From the NCBI RefSeq assembly GCF_001456155.1, contig NZ_CP013293.1, positions 2,666,001 through 2,730,000 on the forward strand: a stretch of 64,000 bases of DNA. Reading direction: 5' to 3'. A program made the position numbers and the translations under genes. Within the stretch, counting starts at the first letter, position 1. Each line of letters starts with the position of its first letter. Below, in pieces: positions 54,612-64,000 of this stretch. Under the pieces are notes generated by a model. The model saw nothing but the letters and a program-made list of their open reading frames with translations. It made no database searches and was not told where the DNA came from. The DNA comes from Chryseobacterium sp. IHB B 17019 (GTDB lineage Bacteria > Bacteroidota > Bacteroidia > Flavobacteriales > Weeksellaceae).

Positions 54612-55289
54612 CTAATTTCCTAATAAATCAGGGCGCTTTTCTTTGGTAATTCTTACGGCTTCATCGTGACGCCATTCTTCAATTTTCCCGAAATTACCGC
54701 TTAGAAGAATTTTAGGAACCTCCAATCCTTTGTAGACTTCCGGCCTTGTATAAATAGGTGGCGAAAGAAGATCATCCTGAAAACTGTCTGTAAGCGCACT
54801 TTGCTCGTCATTCAAAACTCCGGGAAGCAGACGTATGATAGAATCGGCTAAAACGCATGCAGCCAGCTCACCACCGGTAAGAACGTAATCGCCGATAGAA
54901 ATTTCCCTGGTAATATGAAGATCTCTTACACGTTGATCAATACCTTTGTAATGTCCGCATAAAAAGATGAGATTTTTTTTAATAGAAAGTGTATTTGCAA
55001 TTTTCTGATTTAAGGTAACTCCATCCGGAGTAAGGTAGATTACCTCATCATATTCTCTTTGGGATTTAAGCTCAGAAATACACTTATCCAAAGGCTCTAC
55101 CATCATCACCATTCCCGCTCCGCCTCCATACGGCTCATCGTCAATTTGTCTATGTTTGTTGATTGCCCAATCTCTTAAATGATGAAAATGTACTTCTGCC
55201 AGACCTTTATCCATCGCCCTTTTCAAAATGGAAGTTTTGAAGGGGCTTTCCATCAATTCCGGAAGTACGCTTATAATGTCAATTCTCAT
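54612..55289 (-). CDS. trmD: tRNA (guanine-N1)-methyltransferase
   Basis: The SPOUT enzyme methylates G37 of tRNA with S-adenosylmethionine. Key segments are [20 protein letters not shown], the [17 protein letters not shown] loop near residue 55, [13 protein letters not shown], and the knot sequence [15 protein letters not shown], then [11 protein letters not shown]. The length of 225 residues fits the family. Its ATG overlaps the stop of the NDH-2 gene by four bases, so both share a transcript. Confidence 0.95.
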   Translation of the reverse strand: MRIDIISVLPELMESPFKTSILKRAMDKGLAEVHFHHLRDWAINKHRQIDDEPYGGGAGMVMMVEPLDKCISELKSQREYDEVIYLTPDGVTLNQKIANTLSIKKNLIFLCGHYKGIDQRVRDLHITREISIGDYVLTGGELAACVLADSIIRLLPGVLNDEQSALTDSFQDDLLSPPIYTRPEVYKGLEVPKILLSGNFGKIEEWRHDEAVRITKEKRPDLLGN

Positions 55290-56548
55290 TGTTCTGTTTT
55301 ATTTTTCTTATTTGGCAAAATTATTAATCTTAAGGAAGAGTCTTTATTAAAATAGCTCCACATCCAATTGAAGAATACGGCAAGTTTATTTCTTACACTC
55401 AAAATCAACATTAAATGTAAAAACATCCAGAAATACCATGCTAAAAATCCCTGGAATTTTATAAACGGTAAATCTACAACCGCTCTGTGCTTTCCGATGG
55501 TTGCCAGTGATCCCTTGTCATCATATTCATATTCTGCCCAGTCACCGGCGTTTTTCTTTAATAAATTTCTTCCTAAATTCTTCGCCTGATTAATGGCTAC
55601 GTTGGCAACCTGCGGGTGACCCTGCGGATATTTCGGAGTTTCCATATAGGCGATATCTCCAATTGCAAAAACATTGCTATAGCCTTTTACTTTATTATAT
55701 CTGTCTACTATATATCTGTTCTTCATTAAATTTTCTGCAGGAAAACCATTCACAACATTCCCCGTAACTCCGGCTGCCCAGATGACATTATTGGAAGGAA
55801 TGGTTTTTCCGCTTTTCATGAAAACCTTATCCCCATCATAATCCGTTACATATTCCTGACTAAGGAAAGTCACGCCTAAATCCTTTAAATATTTTTCAGA
55901 TTTTTCCTGAGCTTCCGGGCTCATCACAGCCAGGGGTTTCTCCGTAGAGCTTACAAGAATAATTTTAAGATGATCAAAGTTCATGTAAGGGTAATCTCTC
56001 GGAAGAATTTCTTTTTTCATTTCGGCGAAAGCTCCGGCTAATTCTACTCCGGTTGGCCCGCTTCCAACGATTACGATATTCCAGTTTCCGTCGTCGCTCC
56101 TGCTTTTTTCGATAATCAGCTTTTCAAAAGTCATTAAAACATGATTCCTGATCTCGATCGCTTCCTGGGTATTTTTCATTCCGAAGGCTCTTCCCTCGAG
56201 ATCTTTGTTGCCGAAGAAATTGGTTTTACAGCCAGTTGCAATAACAAGTTTATCATAGCTGAAATCTGCTTCATCCGTAATGACCTTGTTGTTTACCGTA
56301 TCAATTTCTTTCACTTCCGTCATACGAAACTGTGTATTTCTGGAACGTTGAAAAATTTTCCTGAACGGAAAAGAAATATTGGAAGGCTCAATCCTCCCAC
56401 ACGCGACCTGATAGAAAAGCGGCTGAAACATGTGATGGTTTACCCGATCCAGAACAATTACTTTTTTATTTTTGTTGTTCAACATTTTTGCAAGTTGCAG
56501 TCCCGCAAAACCTCCGCCTATGATGATGATTTTTTCGCGTGTTTCCAT
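55286..56548 (-). CDS. Type II NADH dehydrogenase (FAD-dependent)
   Basis: The start at 56548 (METREK) is chosen over 56557 since it directly precedes the FAD motif [18 protein letters not shown] second Rossmann motif [20 protein letters not shown] lies near residue 165, and [20 protein letters not shown] near 295 contacts FAD. The C-terminus has hydrophobic amphipathic segments ([20 protein letters not shown]) for membrane association. It passes electrons from NADH to menaquinone without proton pumping. The length of 420 residues is normal. It overlaps trmD. Confidence 0.9.
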   Translation of the reverse strand: METREKIIIIGGGFAGLQLAKMLNNKNKKVIVLDRVNHHMFQPLFYQVACGRIEPSNISFPFRKIFQRSRNTQFRMTEVKEIDTVNNKVITDEADFSYDKLVIATGCKTNFFGNKDLEGRAFGMKNTQEAIEIRNHVLMTFEKLIIEKSRSDDGNWNIVIVGSGPTGVELAGAFAEMKKEILPRDYPYMNFDHLKIILVSSTEKPLAVMSPEAQEKSEKYLKDLGVTFLSQEYVTDYDGDKVFMKSGKTIPSNNVIWAAGVTGNVVNGFPAENLMKNRYIVDRYNKVKGYSNVFAIGDIAYMETPKYPQGHPQVANVAINQAKNLGRNLLKKNAGDWAEYEYDDKGSLATIGKHRAVVDLPFIKFQGFLAWYFWMFLHLMLILSVRNKLAVFFNWMWSYFNKDSSLRLIILPNKKNKTEQ

Positions 56549-56596
56549 AGTACACAAATTTACTGATTTTATTTAGCATTTAGCAGTGAAAAAAGT

Positions 56597-56604
56597 TAGT
56601 TTTG
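56597..56604 (+). promoter_or_regulatory. -7 promoter box (TAGTTTTG) of the GH25 gene
   Basis: Matches TAnnTTTG, nine bases before the ATG at 56614. It lies in the short divergent region shared with the NADH dehydrogenase gene. Confidence 0.4.
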
Positions 56605-56613
56605 CAAAACTTT

Positions 56614-57477
56614 ATGACACCTAAAAAGTACAGCAAAAAGACCGCCAAAAAGATTCATCAAAACCGCCGGAAGACCTATTTTTTCCGCCGGAAAGTGGTA
56701 TTGATATTTTTGATAATTGCTTTGATCGGAACGGGTTTATACCTGAGACAATCCGTAAGCTATTACTATGCGCTGTATTTTAATAAATTTAAACATAAAA
56801 AGCTTCGTAACTCAGAGATTGAAGCCTTAAGAATTCAAAAAATCCTGTCGAATAACCTCGATAAAACGTATGGATTCGATATTTCCCATTACCAGAACCG
56901 AGAAGATATAAGCTGGGACAGCTTAAGTATCGGGAATAAAACGATCCCGCTGGAATTTGTGGTGATGAGGGCAACAATGGGAAACCGCAGTGCAGATAAA
57001 CATTTCAATGAATTCTGGACGCAGGCAAAAAAGCACAACCTGATTCGTGGAGCGTATCATTTTTACCGCGCGGATGAAGACCCTGTAATTCAGGCCAATA
57101 ACTTTCTGGAAAATGTAAAACTGGAAAGTGGAGACCTGCCGCCGATTCTTGATATTGAGAAAATCCCGAAACGGAAAACCAACCAAAAGCTAATTGAAGA
57201 TCTCAAGGTATGGTGCAGAATTGTGGAGGAAACGTATGGTGAAAAGCCTATTATTTATACTTATTATCATTATTATAAGGATTTTTTGAAAGATGAATTT
57301 AATGACTATCCGCTTTGGCTGGCTAATTACAATGACGTCCCCACTCCATCACCGGATGACGGCTGGGATTTCTGGCAATTCACGGAAAATGGTATTGTTT
57401 ACGGAATTAATACCAAAGTGGATCTGAATATCTACAATGGCAGTTCGTGGTCATTAAAAAGGCTGACGCTGGATTAA
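56614..57477 (+). CDS. GH25 lysozyme-like glycosidase, membrane anchored
   Basis: The start at 56614 (MTPKKYSKKT) is preferred to TTG 56602. A basic N-terminus and one membrane helix (VVLIFLIIALIGTGLYLR) anchor the protein. The GH25 barrel follows: YGFDISHYQNREDISWDSL, FVVMRATMGN, GAYHFYRADEDP, the catalytic LPPILDIEK (DxE), PIIYTYYHYYKDFL and WDFWQFTENG. It would cut peptidoglycan between MurNAc and GlcNAc in the periplasm. The length is 287 residues. Confidence 0.9.
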   Translation: MTPKKYSKKTAKKIHQNRRKTYFFRRKVVLIFLIIALIGTGLYLRQSVSYYYALYFNKFKHKKLRNSEIEALRIQKILSNNLDKTYGFDISHYQNREDISWDSLSIGNKTIPLEFVVMRATMGNRSADKHFNEFWTQAKKHNLIRGAYHFYRADEDPVIQANNFLENVKLESGDLPPILDIEKIPKRKTNQKLIEDLKVWCRIVEETYGEKPIIYTYYHYYKDFLKDEFNDYPLWLANYNDVPTPSPDDGWDFWQFTENGIVYGINTKVDLNIYNGSSWSLKRLTLD

Positions 57478-57482
57478 CTCAG

Positions 57483-58616
57483 TTATTCTTTAAAAGGTTT
57501 TCGCTGAATCCATTCTTTTTTAGGATTTAATGAAGAAAAAATCTGTTCTATAAAATGATTGGCTACAGGATTTTTGTGTTTGATAAGTCCAAAAATTTCC
57601 ACGGGTTCTGCCCCAATCGTAGATTTTATTTCTAAAGCTGTCCTTCCGAAAATTATTCTTCTAAATTGATGAATGATTGAAAAGTCCACCATATCCAACA
57701 GCATGTTCAGATACAGCTGTTTTTCTTTCTGAAGATCTTTATCATAGCCTAAAAAATAGGTATCTACATCTGTATTATTGAGGATTAAAGTATAAAATCC
57801 AATTAACTTCTGGTTTGAAAAATATCCAAAGACTTTGAAATTTTCCTTCAGGTTTTTCTTCATTTCCTCAAAATGATTATCTGTGAGAAAAAAAGTATTG
57901 AAAGGTGCATTTTCAGCAACATTCTGATAGAGAAGGCTTATTTCCGGCTGCCTATTTTTTATTGCATCAAGATCTAATTCAAATTTTTCAACGCCATTGA
58001 GCTTTTTCCTCGCAGTTTTTGCCCTTGTCCTGTATTTAGTGGAAAAATCATTAACATAATCATTAAAAACAGACCAGGAATCTCTTATTTTCAAAATCAT
58101 TGTCGGCTGTACGGAAAACCTGAAAAATTTTTCATGAGCCTTTTCCTGAAAATAATTAACAAAATTGGATTGGTAATCTTTATAAATAATCAAATCTGTT
58201 TTCCTGATTTCTTTCTGAATTTTGAGAACCGCTTCATCCAAAACCGGGATAAATTGTTGTAAAGTAATTTTGGAAGCATCAAAATAAAATCCATTCTGCC
58301 CCGTCAACATATTATTCCCGAGAATCATGACATCCTTATTGAGCTGTCTAGCCATAAAATTCCTGATGCTGCACCAAACCTGATCTTTCTGAAAAGCAGA
58401 ATGATACTGAAAATTCAGATACTGAAATAAAATACCCCCGATCAGTAAATTATTCTGAAAATATCCCACGAAATAACATTCCATATTCCGGGGCCTGGAA
58501 GCTTCCAAGACCTGAAAATATTCTTTTGAAAGCATAATATTGTGATCCCCGATCACGGTATTCCAACTTTCAGGTAAATCAGAAACAGCTTTGTATATTT
58601 TTAAATTATAAGACAT
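57483..58616 (-). CDS. GNAT/FemAB-like acyltransferase of unknown substrate
   Basis: Start at 58616 (MSYNLKIYKAVSDLPESWNT); the upstream GTG lies in the terminator of the previous gene. The 377-residue protein has two halves: YFVGYFQNNLLIGGILFQYL, and a C-terminal acyltransferase-like part with FKVFGYFSNQKLIGFYTLIL and DVDTYFLGYDKDLQKEKQLY, the pattern of GNAT or BioF2-like N-acyltransferases. RTRAKTARKKLNG in the middle is basic. Substrate unknown. Confidence 0.65.
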   Translation of the reverse strand: MSYNLKIYKAVSDLPESWNTVIGDHNIMLSKEYFQVLEASRPRNMECYFVGYFQNNLLIGGILFQYLNFQYHSAFQKDQVWCSIRNFMARQLNKDVMILGNNMLTGQNGFYFDASKITLQQFIPVLDEAVLKIQKEIRKTDLIIYKDYQSNFVNYFQEKAHEKFFRFSVQPTMILKIRDSWSVFNDYVNDFSTKYRTRAKTARKKLNGVEKFELDLDAIKNRQPEISLLYQNVAENAPFNTFFLTDNHFEEMKKNLKENFKVFGYFSNQKLIGFYTLILNNTDVDTYFLGYDKDLQKEKQLYLNMLLDMVDFSIIHQFRRIIFGRTALEIKSTIGAEPVEIFGLIKHKNPVANHFIEQIFSSLNPKKEWIQRKPFKE

Positions 58617-58642
58617 AAAAAAGGCCACACAAAGGTAGCCTT
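58616..58642 (-). terminator. Hairpin after the DUF1761 gene
   Basis: AAGGCTAC pairs with GTGGCCTT around five bases, followed by a T-run on the minus strand that ends at the next ATG. It would separate the two genes. Confidence 0.55.
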
Positions 58643-58661
58643 ATCTTTTAAACCGTTAAAA

Positions 58662-59177
58662 TTATTTTTGAGTCACCCAGTAAAAACCATCCGCAGTATA
58701 CCATCCACAGATGATTCCGCCCATAATGGTAATTGTAATCGTCCAGTAAGCAGTATTGATTATGGTGTATTTCCAAGATTTTCTTTCAAACATTGCATTG
58801 ATCGCTATCATAGGAAAAACGAAGAAAACTCCCGCCATAAACGAGTGTAACGCTCCATGGCCAAATGATCTGTATGCCATTCCGTAGTCTTTCATAAAAG
58901 CGGCATAGGATTCTTTCGCGTTCATTTCATCACCCCCGATCATTCCCATCGCTCCAAACTGGTGTATAGTGACCATTTGTAGGAAAAAGGCAATAAGAGC
59001 CGATAAAATAATAGAAAAAATAAAGACTCCAAACATCTGCCCTTTCATTTGTTCTTCCGTTAATCCCACTTCTTTCATCCATACTGTTCCGAAAACCTTT
59101 GGATGATACCAGATAAAACCCATAATAAGGGGAATTAAAGCGGCTACGAGAATAGCCCAATAGTTAATTTGCATCAT
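58662..59177 (-). CDS. DUF1761 membrane protein
   Basis: The 171-residue protein has four to five membrane segments (WAILVAALIPLIMGFIWYHP, FGVFIFSIILSALIAFFLQM, HSFMAGVFFVFPMIAINAMF, YWTITITIMGGIICGWY). The GFIWYHPKVFG start and the LHSFMAGVFF segment are typical of DUF1761 proteins. Its function is unknown. It has its own terminator. Confidence 0.82.
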   Translation of the reverse strand: MMQINYWAILVAALIPLIMGFIWYHPKVFGTVWMKEVGLTEEQMKGQMFGVFIFSIILSALIAFFLQMVTIHQFGAMGMIGGDEMNAKESYAAFMKDYGMAYRSFGHGALHSFMAGVFFVFPMIAINAMFERKSWKYTIINTAYWTITITIMGGIICGWYTADGFYWVTQK

Positions 59178-59402
59178 AGTTTTTAATTTTTAAATAATCT
59201 TATATAAAGCTACATTAAAAAACAATACAAAATACATTATATTCAAAAATTTATCATTTTAAATTAAAATATATTAAAGAAAATACTATTTAATGAATAA
59301 TAATTTAAAACAACAATCCATTTAACTATAATTTTAAATTAAAAATAGAACAAGATAACAGCTCATAAAGAGTTATCACAATTTTTTCTTATTACATTTT
59401 CG

Positions 59403-59410
59403 TACTTTTG
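59403..59410 (+). promoter_or_regulatory. -7 promoter box (TACTTTTG) of the ABC-F gene
   Basis: Matches TAnnTTTG, 40 bases before the ATG at 59451. The rest of 59178-59450 is AT-rich with no gene. Confidence 0.45.
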
Positions 59411-59450
59411 CGGCTTTATTTAAGCTCTTAAATTAAACTATTACATTCCA

Positions 59451-61352
59451 ATGAATTACGTTTCTGTTGAAAACCTTACCAAATCCTATGGCATCAAAGT
59501 TTTGTTTGAAAACATCTCTTTTCACGTCAATGAAGGCGATAAAATAGCCATTGTAGCTAAAAACGGAAGCGGAAAGTCCACCCTTCTGAAAATCCTGATG
59601 GGAAAGGAGGTTGCCGACAGCGGAACAGTAAATATCAGTAAAGATATCCAAGTAGTTTTGTTTGATCAGGAAATTGACTTTGATCCTAATCTTACCATTG
59701 ACGAATTTATGATGACTCTGGATTCTGAACCTATTTTAGCGTTGAAAAATTATCATAAGTCGCTTCAATCCACAGACAACGATTTCATAGAAAAAGCTCT
59801 GATAGACATGGAAGCCCATAAAGCATGGGATCTGGAAAATGAAATGAAACAGATTCTTTCCCAGCTTAAAATAACAGATCTGGAAGCCAAAATGGGAACT
59901 CTTTCCGGAGGGCAGATCAAACGTGTTGCCTTGGCAAAATTATTAACAGAAACCAGAGCGGAACATCGTCATACCTTATTAATAATGGATGAGCCGACCA
60001 ACCACCTCGATGTAGAAATGGTAGAATGGCTGGAAAATTATTTGAGTAAAGCTAAAATTACGTTATTACTGGTAACCCACGACAGATATTTTCTTGACAG
60101 TGTTTGTGATATAATCTGGGAAATGGAAGATAAGAATCTTTACGTCCACAACGGTTCTTATGCAACGTATCTGGAAAATAAAATGATCCGCGAGGATAAT
60201 CTGAACGCTACCATCGACAAAGCCAACAACCTTTACAGAAAAGAGCTGGAGTGGATGAGGAGACAGCCGAAAGCCAGAACCACAAAATCAAAATCGAGGA
60301 TAGATTCTTTCTACGAAACGGAAAAAGTTGCCAAAACCGATACCAGAAAGGATGGTTTGGAATTGGATTTTGAAATGAAAAGATTGGGAAATAAAATTCT
60401 TGAACTTAAAAACATCGACAAAAGTTTTGGAAATAAAGTTTTACTGAAAGATTTCAGCTACCAGTTTCAAAGAGGTGAAAAAGTAGGAATTGTAGGAAAA
60501 AACGGTGTGGGGAAATCTACCCTTTTAAATATTATTCAAGGATTTGAAAAAGCGGATAATGGTGAGATTGAAACCGGAGAAACAATTCATTTCGGATATT
60601 TTTCGCAAAAAGGACTGCAATATAAAGAAAATGAGAGAGTCATTGATTTTATAAAAGAAGTTGCAGAATATTACCCTCTGGCCAATGGAAAAAGTCTTTC
60701 TGCATCGCAGTTTTTAAGATTATTCCTGTTTGATGACCAGACGCAGTACTCCCCGATTGCAAAACTTTCGGGTGGTGAAAAAAGAAGACTGCATCTCATG
60801 TATATATTATATCAAAATCCGAATTTCCTGATTTTTGATGAACCCACGAATGATTTGGATTTACCAACTTTAACGGTTCTTGAAAACTTCTTGCAACAGT
60901 TTCAAGGCTCTTTAATCATCGTTTCTCACGACAGATACTTTATGGACAGAATTGTTGACCATATTTTAGCATTTGAAGGTGATGGAAAAATCAAGGATTT
61001 TGTAGGTAATTTCTCTGAGTACCGTGAAGCCAAAAGCCGTGAAGAATCTTCGGGTAAATCTTCAAATCAGAAGTCTGAACCTGCCAAAGAAGCTGCTCAG
61101 GCTGCGAATGTTCCACAAAATTCGGTTAAAAAGAAAAAGCTTTCTTTTAAGGAACAAAAAGAATTAGAAACCATCGAAAAAGAAATTCCTCAACTCGAAG
61201 AACAACGTGCTAAAATTCTTGATCAACTTAATAACGAAGCTGATTACGAGAAAATCTCAACACTTTCTGCAGATCTGGAAACAATCTCCGGAAAACTGGA
61301 AAACCATGAAATGAGATGGCTGGAATTGCAGGAGATTTTAGGGGAAGGGTAA
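59451..61352 (+). CDS. ABC-F family ATPase (Uup/EttA-like)
   Basis: The 633-residue protein has two ABC domains and no membrane segment, the ABC-F layout for ribosome-associated factors. First domain: Walker A AIVAKNGSGKSTLLK, signature LSGGQIKRVALAK, Walker B LLIMDEPTNHLD. The linker of about 80 residues contains YRKELEWMRRQPKARTTKSK. Second domain: GIVGKNGVGKSTLL, LSGGEKRRLHLM, FLIFDEPTNDLD. The C-terminal coiled coil (KEQKELETIEKEIPQLEEQR) is typical of Uup-like proteins. It acts on the translating ribosome; resistance is not implied by the sequence. Confidence 0.93.
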   Translation: MNYVSVENLTKSYGIKVLFENISFHVNEGDKIAIVAKNGSGKSTLLKILMGKEVADSGTVNISKDIQVVLFDQEIDFDPNLTIDEFMMTLDSEPILALKNYHKSLQSTDNDFIEKALIDMEAHKAWDLENEMKQILSQLKITDLEAKMGTLSGGQIKRVALAKLLTETRAEHRHTLLIMDEPTNHLDVEMVEWLENYLSKAKITLLLVTHDRYFLDSVCDIIWEMEDKNLYVHNGSYATYLENKMIREDNLNATIDKANNLYRKELEWMRRQPKARTTKSKSRIDSFYETEKVAKTDTRKDGLELDFEMKRLGNKILELKNIDKSFGNKVLLKDFSYQFQRGEKVGIVGKNGVGKSTLLNIIQGFEKADNGEIETGETIHFGYFSQKGLQYKENERVIDFIKEVAEYYPLANGKSLSASQFLRLFLFDDQTQYSPIAKLSGGEKRRLHLMYILYQNPNFLIFDEPTNDLDLPTLTVLENFLQQFQGSLIIVSHDRYFMDRIVDHILAFEGDGKIKDFVGNFSEYREAKSREESSGKSSNQKSEPAKEAAQAANVPQNSVKKKKLSFKEQKELETIEKEIPQLEEQRAKILDQLNNEADYEKISTLSADLETISGKLENHEMRWLELQEILGEG

Positions 61353-61374
61353 TTGTGCTGGAGAGTATGAGGGC

Positions 61375-61438
61375 TTTAGAGTTATAGGGTTTGAGGGATA
61401 AACTTAATTGTAAAACTCTCCTAATCTATAACTCTAAA
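61375..61438. terminator. Inverted repeat and CTATAACTCTAAA tract between convergent genes
   Basis: TTTAGAGTTATAG at 61375-61387 is the exact reverse complement of CTATAACTCTAAA at 61426-61438. The motif AACTCT recurs several times up to 61480. The long hairpin may terminate both converging genes. Confidence 0.5.
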
Positions 61439-61456
61439 ACTCTTCACTCTAGAACA

Positions 61457-62512
61457 CTATAACTCTACAACTCTCCCTTCTCTAGCACTCAACATCGCCG
61501 CGTCAATAATTTTCATATTCTTAATAATTTCGTCGGCGGGTGAAGGTAAGGCATATCCGAAAACGATGAATTCATAAATCTGTTGATAATAATTCATATA
61601 GTTTCCAGGGTCGCTGGATGTATAAATTCTTTCCGTTTCTTGATTTTCGTTTAAAAAATTTAGGATTCCATCGGGTTCTTGTAATGGCTGTGTCCAGTCT
61701 TTTCCGTATTCAGGAATTACTCCTGAAGCCAGTTCATTTTCCTGATTATCGGTTCTTTCCTGTAAAAAACTTCCTCTGTCGCCGTGAATAATATAGGCAT
61801 AATGCGCTTCTTTACTGAAAACAGAAGATTTTAACCTTAATCTTAAATCATTTTGATAGAATAAAATAATTTCAAAATAATCATTAGCAAATTCTTTTCC
61901 TTTCATTGAAAAAATATCGGCGAAAAGTTTTTCTGGAAAACCGAAATACTGCACCCCCTGATCTACCAAATGTGATCCCAAATCGTGAAGCGACCCGGAT
62001 CCTACAGCATCAGGATTTTCTTTATGAGCTTTTCCGCTGGGCTGTGTCCGGAACCTATCGAAACGGATTTCAACTTCCTTGATATTTCCTAATTTTCCTT
62101 CATTAATAATTTTCTGCACCTGAAGATAATCGCGGTCGAATCTTCTATTTTGATAGACACTCAAAAACAAGCCTTTCTCTTCGGCTAGTCTTGATAATTC
62201 TTCAGCTTCGGCAAGATTTACGGTAAACGGCTTTTCTACTATTACATTCTTCCCTGCTTCCAGAGCTTTTTTAGTATATTCAAAGTGGGTCTGAACCGGA
62301 GTATTCACCACAACCAATTCAATATCTGCACTTTCCAGCATTTCTTCTACCGAACGGTAAATAACAGCATCCGGATACTTTTCCTTCGAGTCTTCCTTAC
62401 TTCTTTCTACAACTGCAGCCATAAAAAATCCCGGATGTTCCTTTAAAAACGGTGCGTGAAAAATTTTTCCGCTCATCCCGAATGCACACAGTCCTACTTT
62501 TACCAATTGCAT
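61457..62512 (-). CDS. Gfo/Idh/MocA-family oxidoreductase
   Basis: The 351-residue protein has the NAD(P)-binding start VGLCAFGMSGKIFHAPFLKE, the conserved VVNTPVQTHFEYTKKALEAG, the EKPFTVNLAEAEEL motif, and the GSGSLHDLGSHLVDQ segment with the catalytic Asp-His pair. Its closest relatives are sugar or inositol dehydrogenase-like proteins (YdgJ type). The substrate is unknown. It is a single gene convergent with the ABC-F gene. Confidence 0.9.
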   Translation of the reverse strand: MQLVKVGLCAFGMSGKIFHAPFLKEHPGFFMAAVVERSKEDSKEKYPDAVIYRSVEEMLESADIELVVVNTPVQTHFEYTKKALEAGKNVIVEKPFTVNLAEAEELSRLAEEKGLFLSVYQNRRFDRDYLQVQKIINEGKLGNIKEVEIRFDRFRTQPSGKAHKENPDAVGSGSLHDLGSHLVDQGVQYFGFPEKLFADIFSMKGKEFANDYFEIILFYQNDLRLRLKSSVFSKEAHYAYIIHGDRGSFLQERTDNQENELASGVIPEYGKDWTQPLQEPDGILNFLNENQETERIYTSSDPGNYMNYYQQIYEFIVFGYALPSPADEIIKNMKIIDAAMLSAREGRVVEL

Positions 62513-62637
62513 ACTAATATTTTTAACAAAGATATTTATAAAACAATAATTCCTTCATCAAAATTATCTTGAATTTTAAAATCGCTGATAAATGATAAAT
62601 GTCACTTAATAATTTTTATTAATTCTAAATAATGATA

Positions 62638-62645
62638 TACTTTTG
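62638..62645 (+). promoter_or_regulatory. -7 promoter box (TACTTTTG) of the siderophore receptor
   Basis: Matches TAnnTTTG, 39 bases before the ATG at 62685. I see no clear Fur box, though the region is AT-rich. Confidence 0.45.
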
Positions 62646-62684
62646 TGCTTTATTTAAAATCACTCTAAATAACAATAAACTATA

Positions 62685-64000
62685 ATGAAAAAACAGCTAG
62701 TTACATTGGGATTATTATTCACAGCTGTATCTCTAGGTGCACAATTGAAAAATGCTGAAGCTGATACCATCAGAATCCAAACCATTGAAGATGTAAATCT
62801 CCATAAAACCGGAAACCCGAATAAAGCCAGAACACTGTCTACAAAATCGAATCTTACGGTAATGGAAAACCCTCAGCCAATAGCTATTGTAACTCACGAA
62901 GTGATTGAGCAGCAACAGGCAAAGCAGCTGAGTGATGTCATTAAAAATGTAAATGGTATTTACTTAACTTCTGCAAGAGGCGGTTCCCAGGATAGTTTTG
63001 GAGGGCGTGGCTTCACTTTCGGAAATGATAATATTTTCAAAAACGGAGCAAAAGTAAACAGCGGTGTATTTCCAGAAGTATCAGGTTTGGAAAGAGTTGA
63101 AGTTTTAAAAGGAGCTAACGCAATGTTATACGGAAATGTTGGTCCAGGTGGAATTGTTAATTTAATTACCAAAAAACCGAAGTTCGAGTTCGGAGGTGCA
63201 GTAGGTTTTAGTGCCGGGAGCTGGAATTCATATAAACCGACAGTAGATATTTATGGACCGTTATCAAAAAATATTGCATTTAGAGTAAACGGTGCATATG
63301 AATATGCTGAAAGTTTCAGAGGTTTAGTAGAATCGAAAAAGAATTACTTCAACCCTTCTTTTGCATTTAATCTTAGCGAAAACACTCAGCTAATTGTTGA
63401 AGGAGATTACTTATACCACACATTCACCCCGGATTTCGGAATCGGAAGTGTTGTTGATAATGCAACAGGAATTTCAAGACTTGCAACTGAAATCGACAGA
63501 GAGCAATTCCTTGGAACAAATTGGCAATATCAAACCAATCAACAGGCTACAACTGATGTTATTTTAAATCATAAGTTTAATAACAATTGGTCTTTAAATG
63601 CAGTAGCTGCATACCAAAATTACACGAAAGATTATTTTTCTACAGAAAGAGTTCAGTGGGTTTATAATTCCAAAAACAATAATTTGAATCCAAGCTGGAC
63701 TAGACCATTAGGAAGGAATTATACTGAACAAAATTATACTTCATTACAGATTAATTTAAATGGAGAATTTAATACGGGAAGCTTAAATCACAAAGTTTTA
63801 TTCGGAACAGACGGAGATATCGGACAGGCAGACACTTATAATTATAAGATTGATGCAAACACTCCGGTTGTATTATATTTAAACGATCCTTCGACCTGGA
63901 CGAACGAAAGCCCAATGCCTAACACAAGCAGAACATCAAGAAACAGAATTAAGACAAAAAGATATGGTTTCTATGCTCAAGATTTAATTAGTTTAACAAA
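62685..64000 (+). CDS. TonB-dependent siderophore receptor (partial)
   Basis: The frame runs off the right edge after 438 codons. It opens with a signal peptide (MKKQLVTLGLLFTAVSLGAQ), then the TonB box region (IQTIEDVNLHKTGNPNKART), and the plug domain: ENPQPIAIVTHEVIEQQQAK, SDVIKNVNGIYLTSARGGSQ, FGGRGF, GLERVEVLKGANAMLYGNVG, GGIVNLITKKPKFE. Barrel strands follow. The order matches TonB-dependent siderophore receptors of the FhuA/FecA type, which take up ferric siderophores across the outer membrane. The ligand cannot be told. Confidence 0.93.
   Translation, partial: MKKQLVTLGLLFTAVSLGAQLKNAEADTIRIQTIEDVNLHKTGNPNKARTLSTKSNLTVMENPQPIAIVTHEVIEQQQAKQLSDVIKNVNGIYLTSARGGSQDSFGGRGFTFGNDNIFKNGAKVNSGVFPEVSGLERVEVLKGANAMLYGNVGPGGIVNLITKKPKFEFGGAVGFSAGSWNSYKPTVDIYGPLSKNIAFRVNGAYEYAESFRGLVESKKNYFNPSFAFNLSENTQLIVEGDYLYHTFTPDFGIGSVVDNATGISRLATEIDREQFLGTNWQYQTNQQATTDVILNHKFNNNWSLNAVAAYQNYTKDYFSTERVQWVYNSKNNNLNPSWTRPLGRNYTEQNYTSLQINLNGEFNTGSLNHKVLFGTDGDIGQADTYNYKIDANTPVVLYLNDPSTWTNESPMPNTSRTSRNRIKTKRYGFYAQDLISLT

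Overview
The window looks like a chromosome segment of a Flavobacteriia member close to Chryseobacterium (Bacteroidota). The DNA is AT-rich, several promoters carry the Bacteroidota TAnnTTTG -7 box, many secreted proteins end in a type A type IX secretion (T9SS) sorting domain, and lipoproteins with Cys-Lys-Lys-Asp/Glu starts are present. No rRNA, tRNA or CRISPR was seen.

Region 1 (1-24548, all minus strand) is one large RHS polymorphic-toxin locus. A likely operon begins at 24548: a T9SS-sorted secreted protein (frameshifted), a 1135-residue secreted RHS-associated protein, a 1167-residue secreted RHS protein with a JAB-like metallopeptidase tip, and its lipoprotein immunity protein. Downstream, out to the left edge, lies an array of about ten orphan tip cassettes. 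Most consist of a copy of the RHS core, a different C-terminal toxin, and an immunity gene. Tips include two related HExxxH proteins, two HExxH (M91-like) peptidases, a Doc/Fic-type protein, a possible Ntox50-like RNase, a possible BECR-like RNase, remnants of a CxxC deaminase, and three tips I do not recognise. Nearly every orphan core carries a small lesion or truncation near its 5' end, while most core-tip junctions stay in frame. This suits silent donors that recombine onto the expressed RHS gene. Partners of the peptidase-like tips, and of one unrecognised tip, carry signal peptides or lipoboxes. The other partners have none, so the immunity proteins separate by compartment according to toxin type.

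Region 2 (24549-27088) holds an XRE regulator fragment, a 5'-truncated tyrosine recombinase, hairpins and non-coding DNA: a plausible mobile-element scar bordering the toxin locus.

Region 3 (27089-34621) has a large T9SS surface protein with three internal repeats, a family 2 glycosyltransferase, small lipoproteins, a 56-residue membrane peptide, and three similar stem-loop plus mini-ORF elements.

Region 4 (34675-64000) is ordinary chromosome: a polytopic membrane protein, aroC, two thioredoxin-fold proteins, a YkvA-like protein, a fused eukaryotic-type UMP synthase, two large outer-membrane proteins, three T9SS proteins, a tRNA-dihydrouridine synthase, deoC with an Lrp regulator, an EEP nuclease, trmD, NDH-2, a GH25 lysozyme, a GNAT-like protein, a DUF1761 protein, an ABC-F ATPase, a Gfo/Idh/MocA oxidoreductase, and the start of a TonB-dependent siderophore receptor that runs off the right edge.
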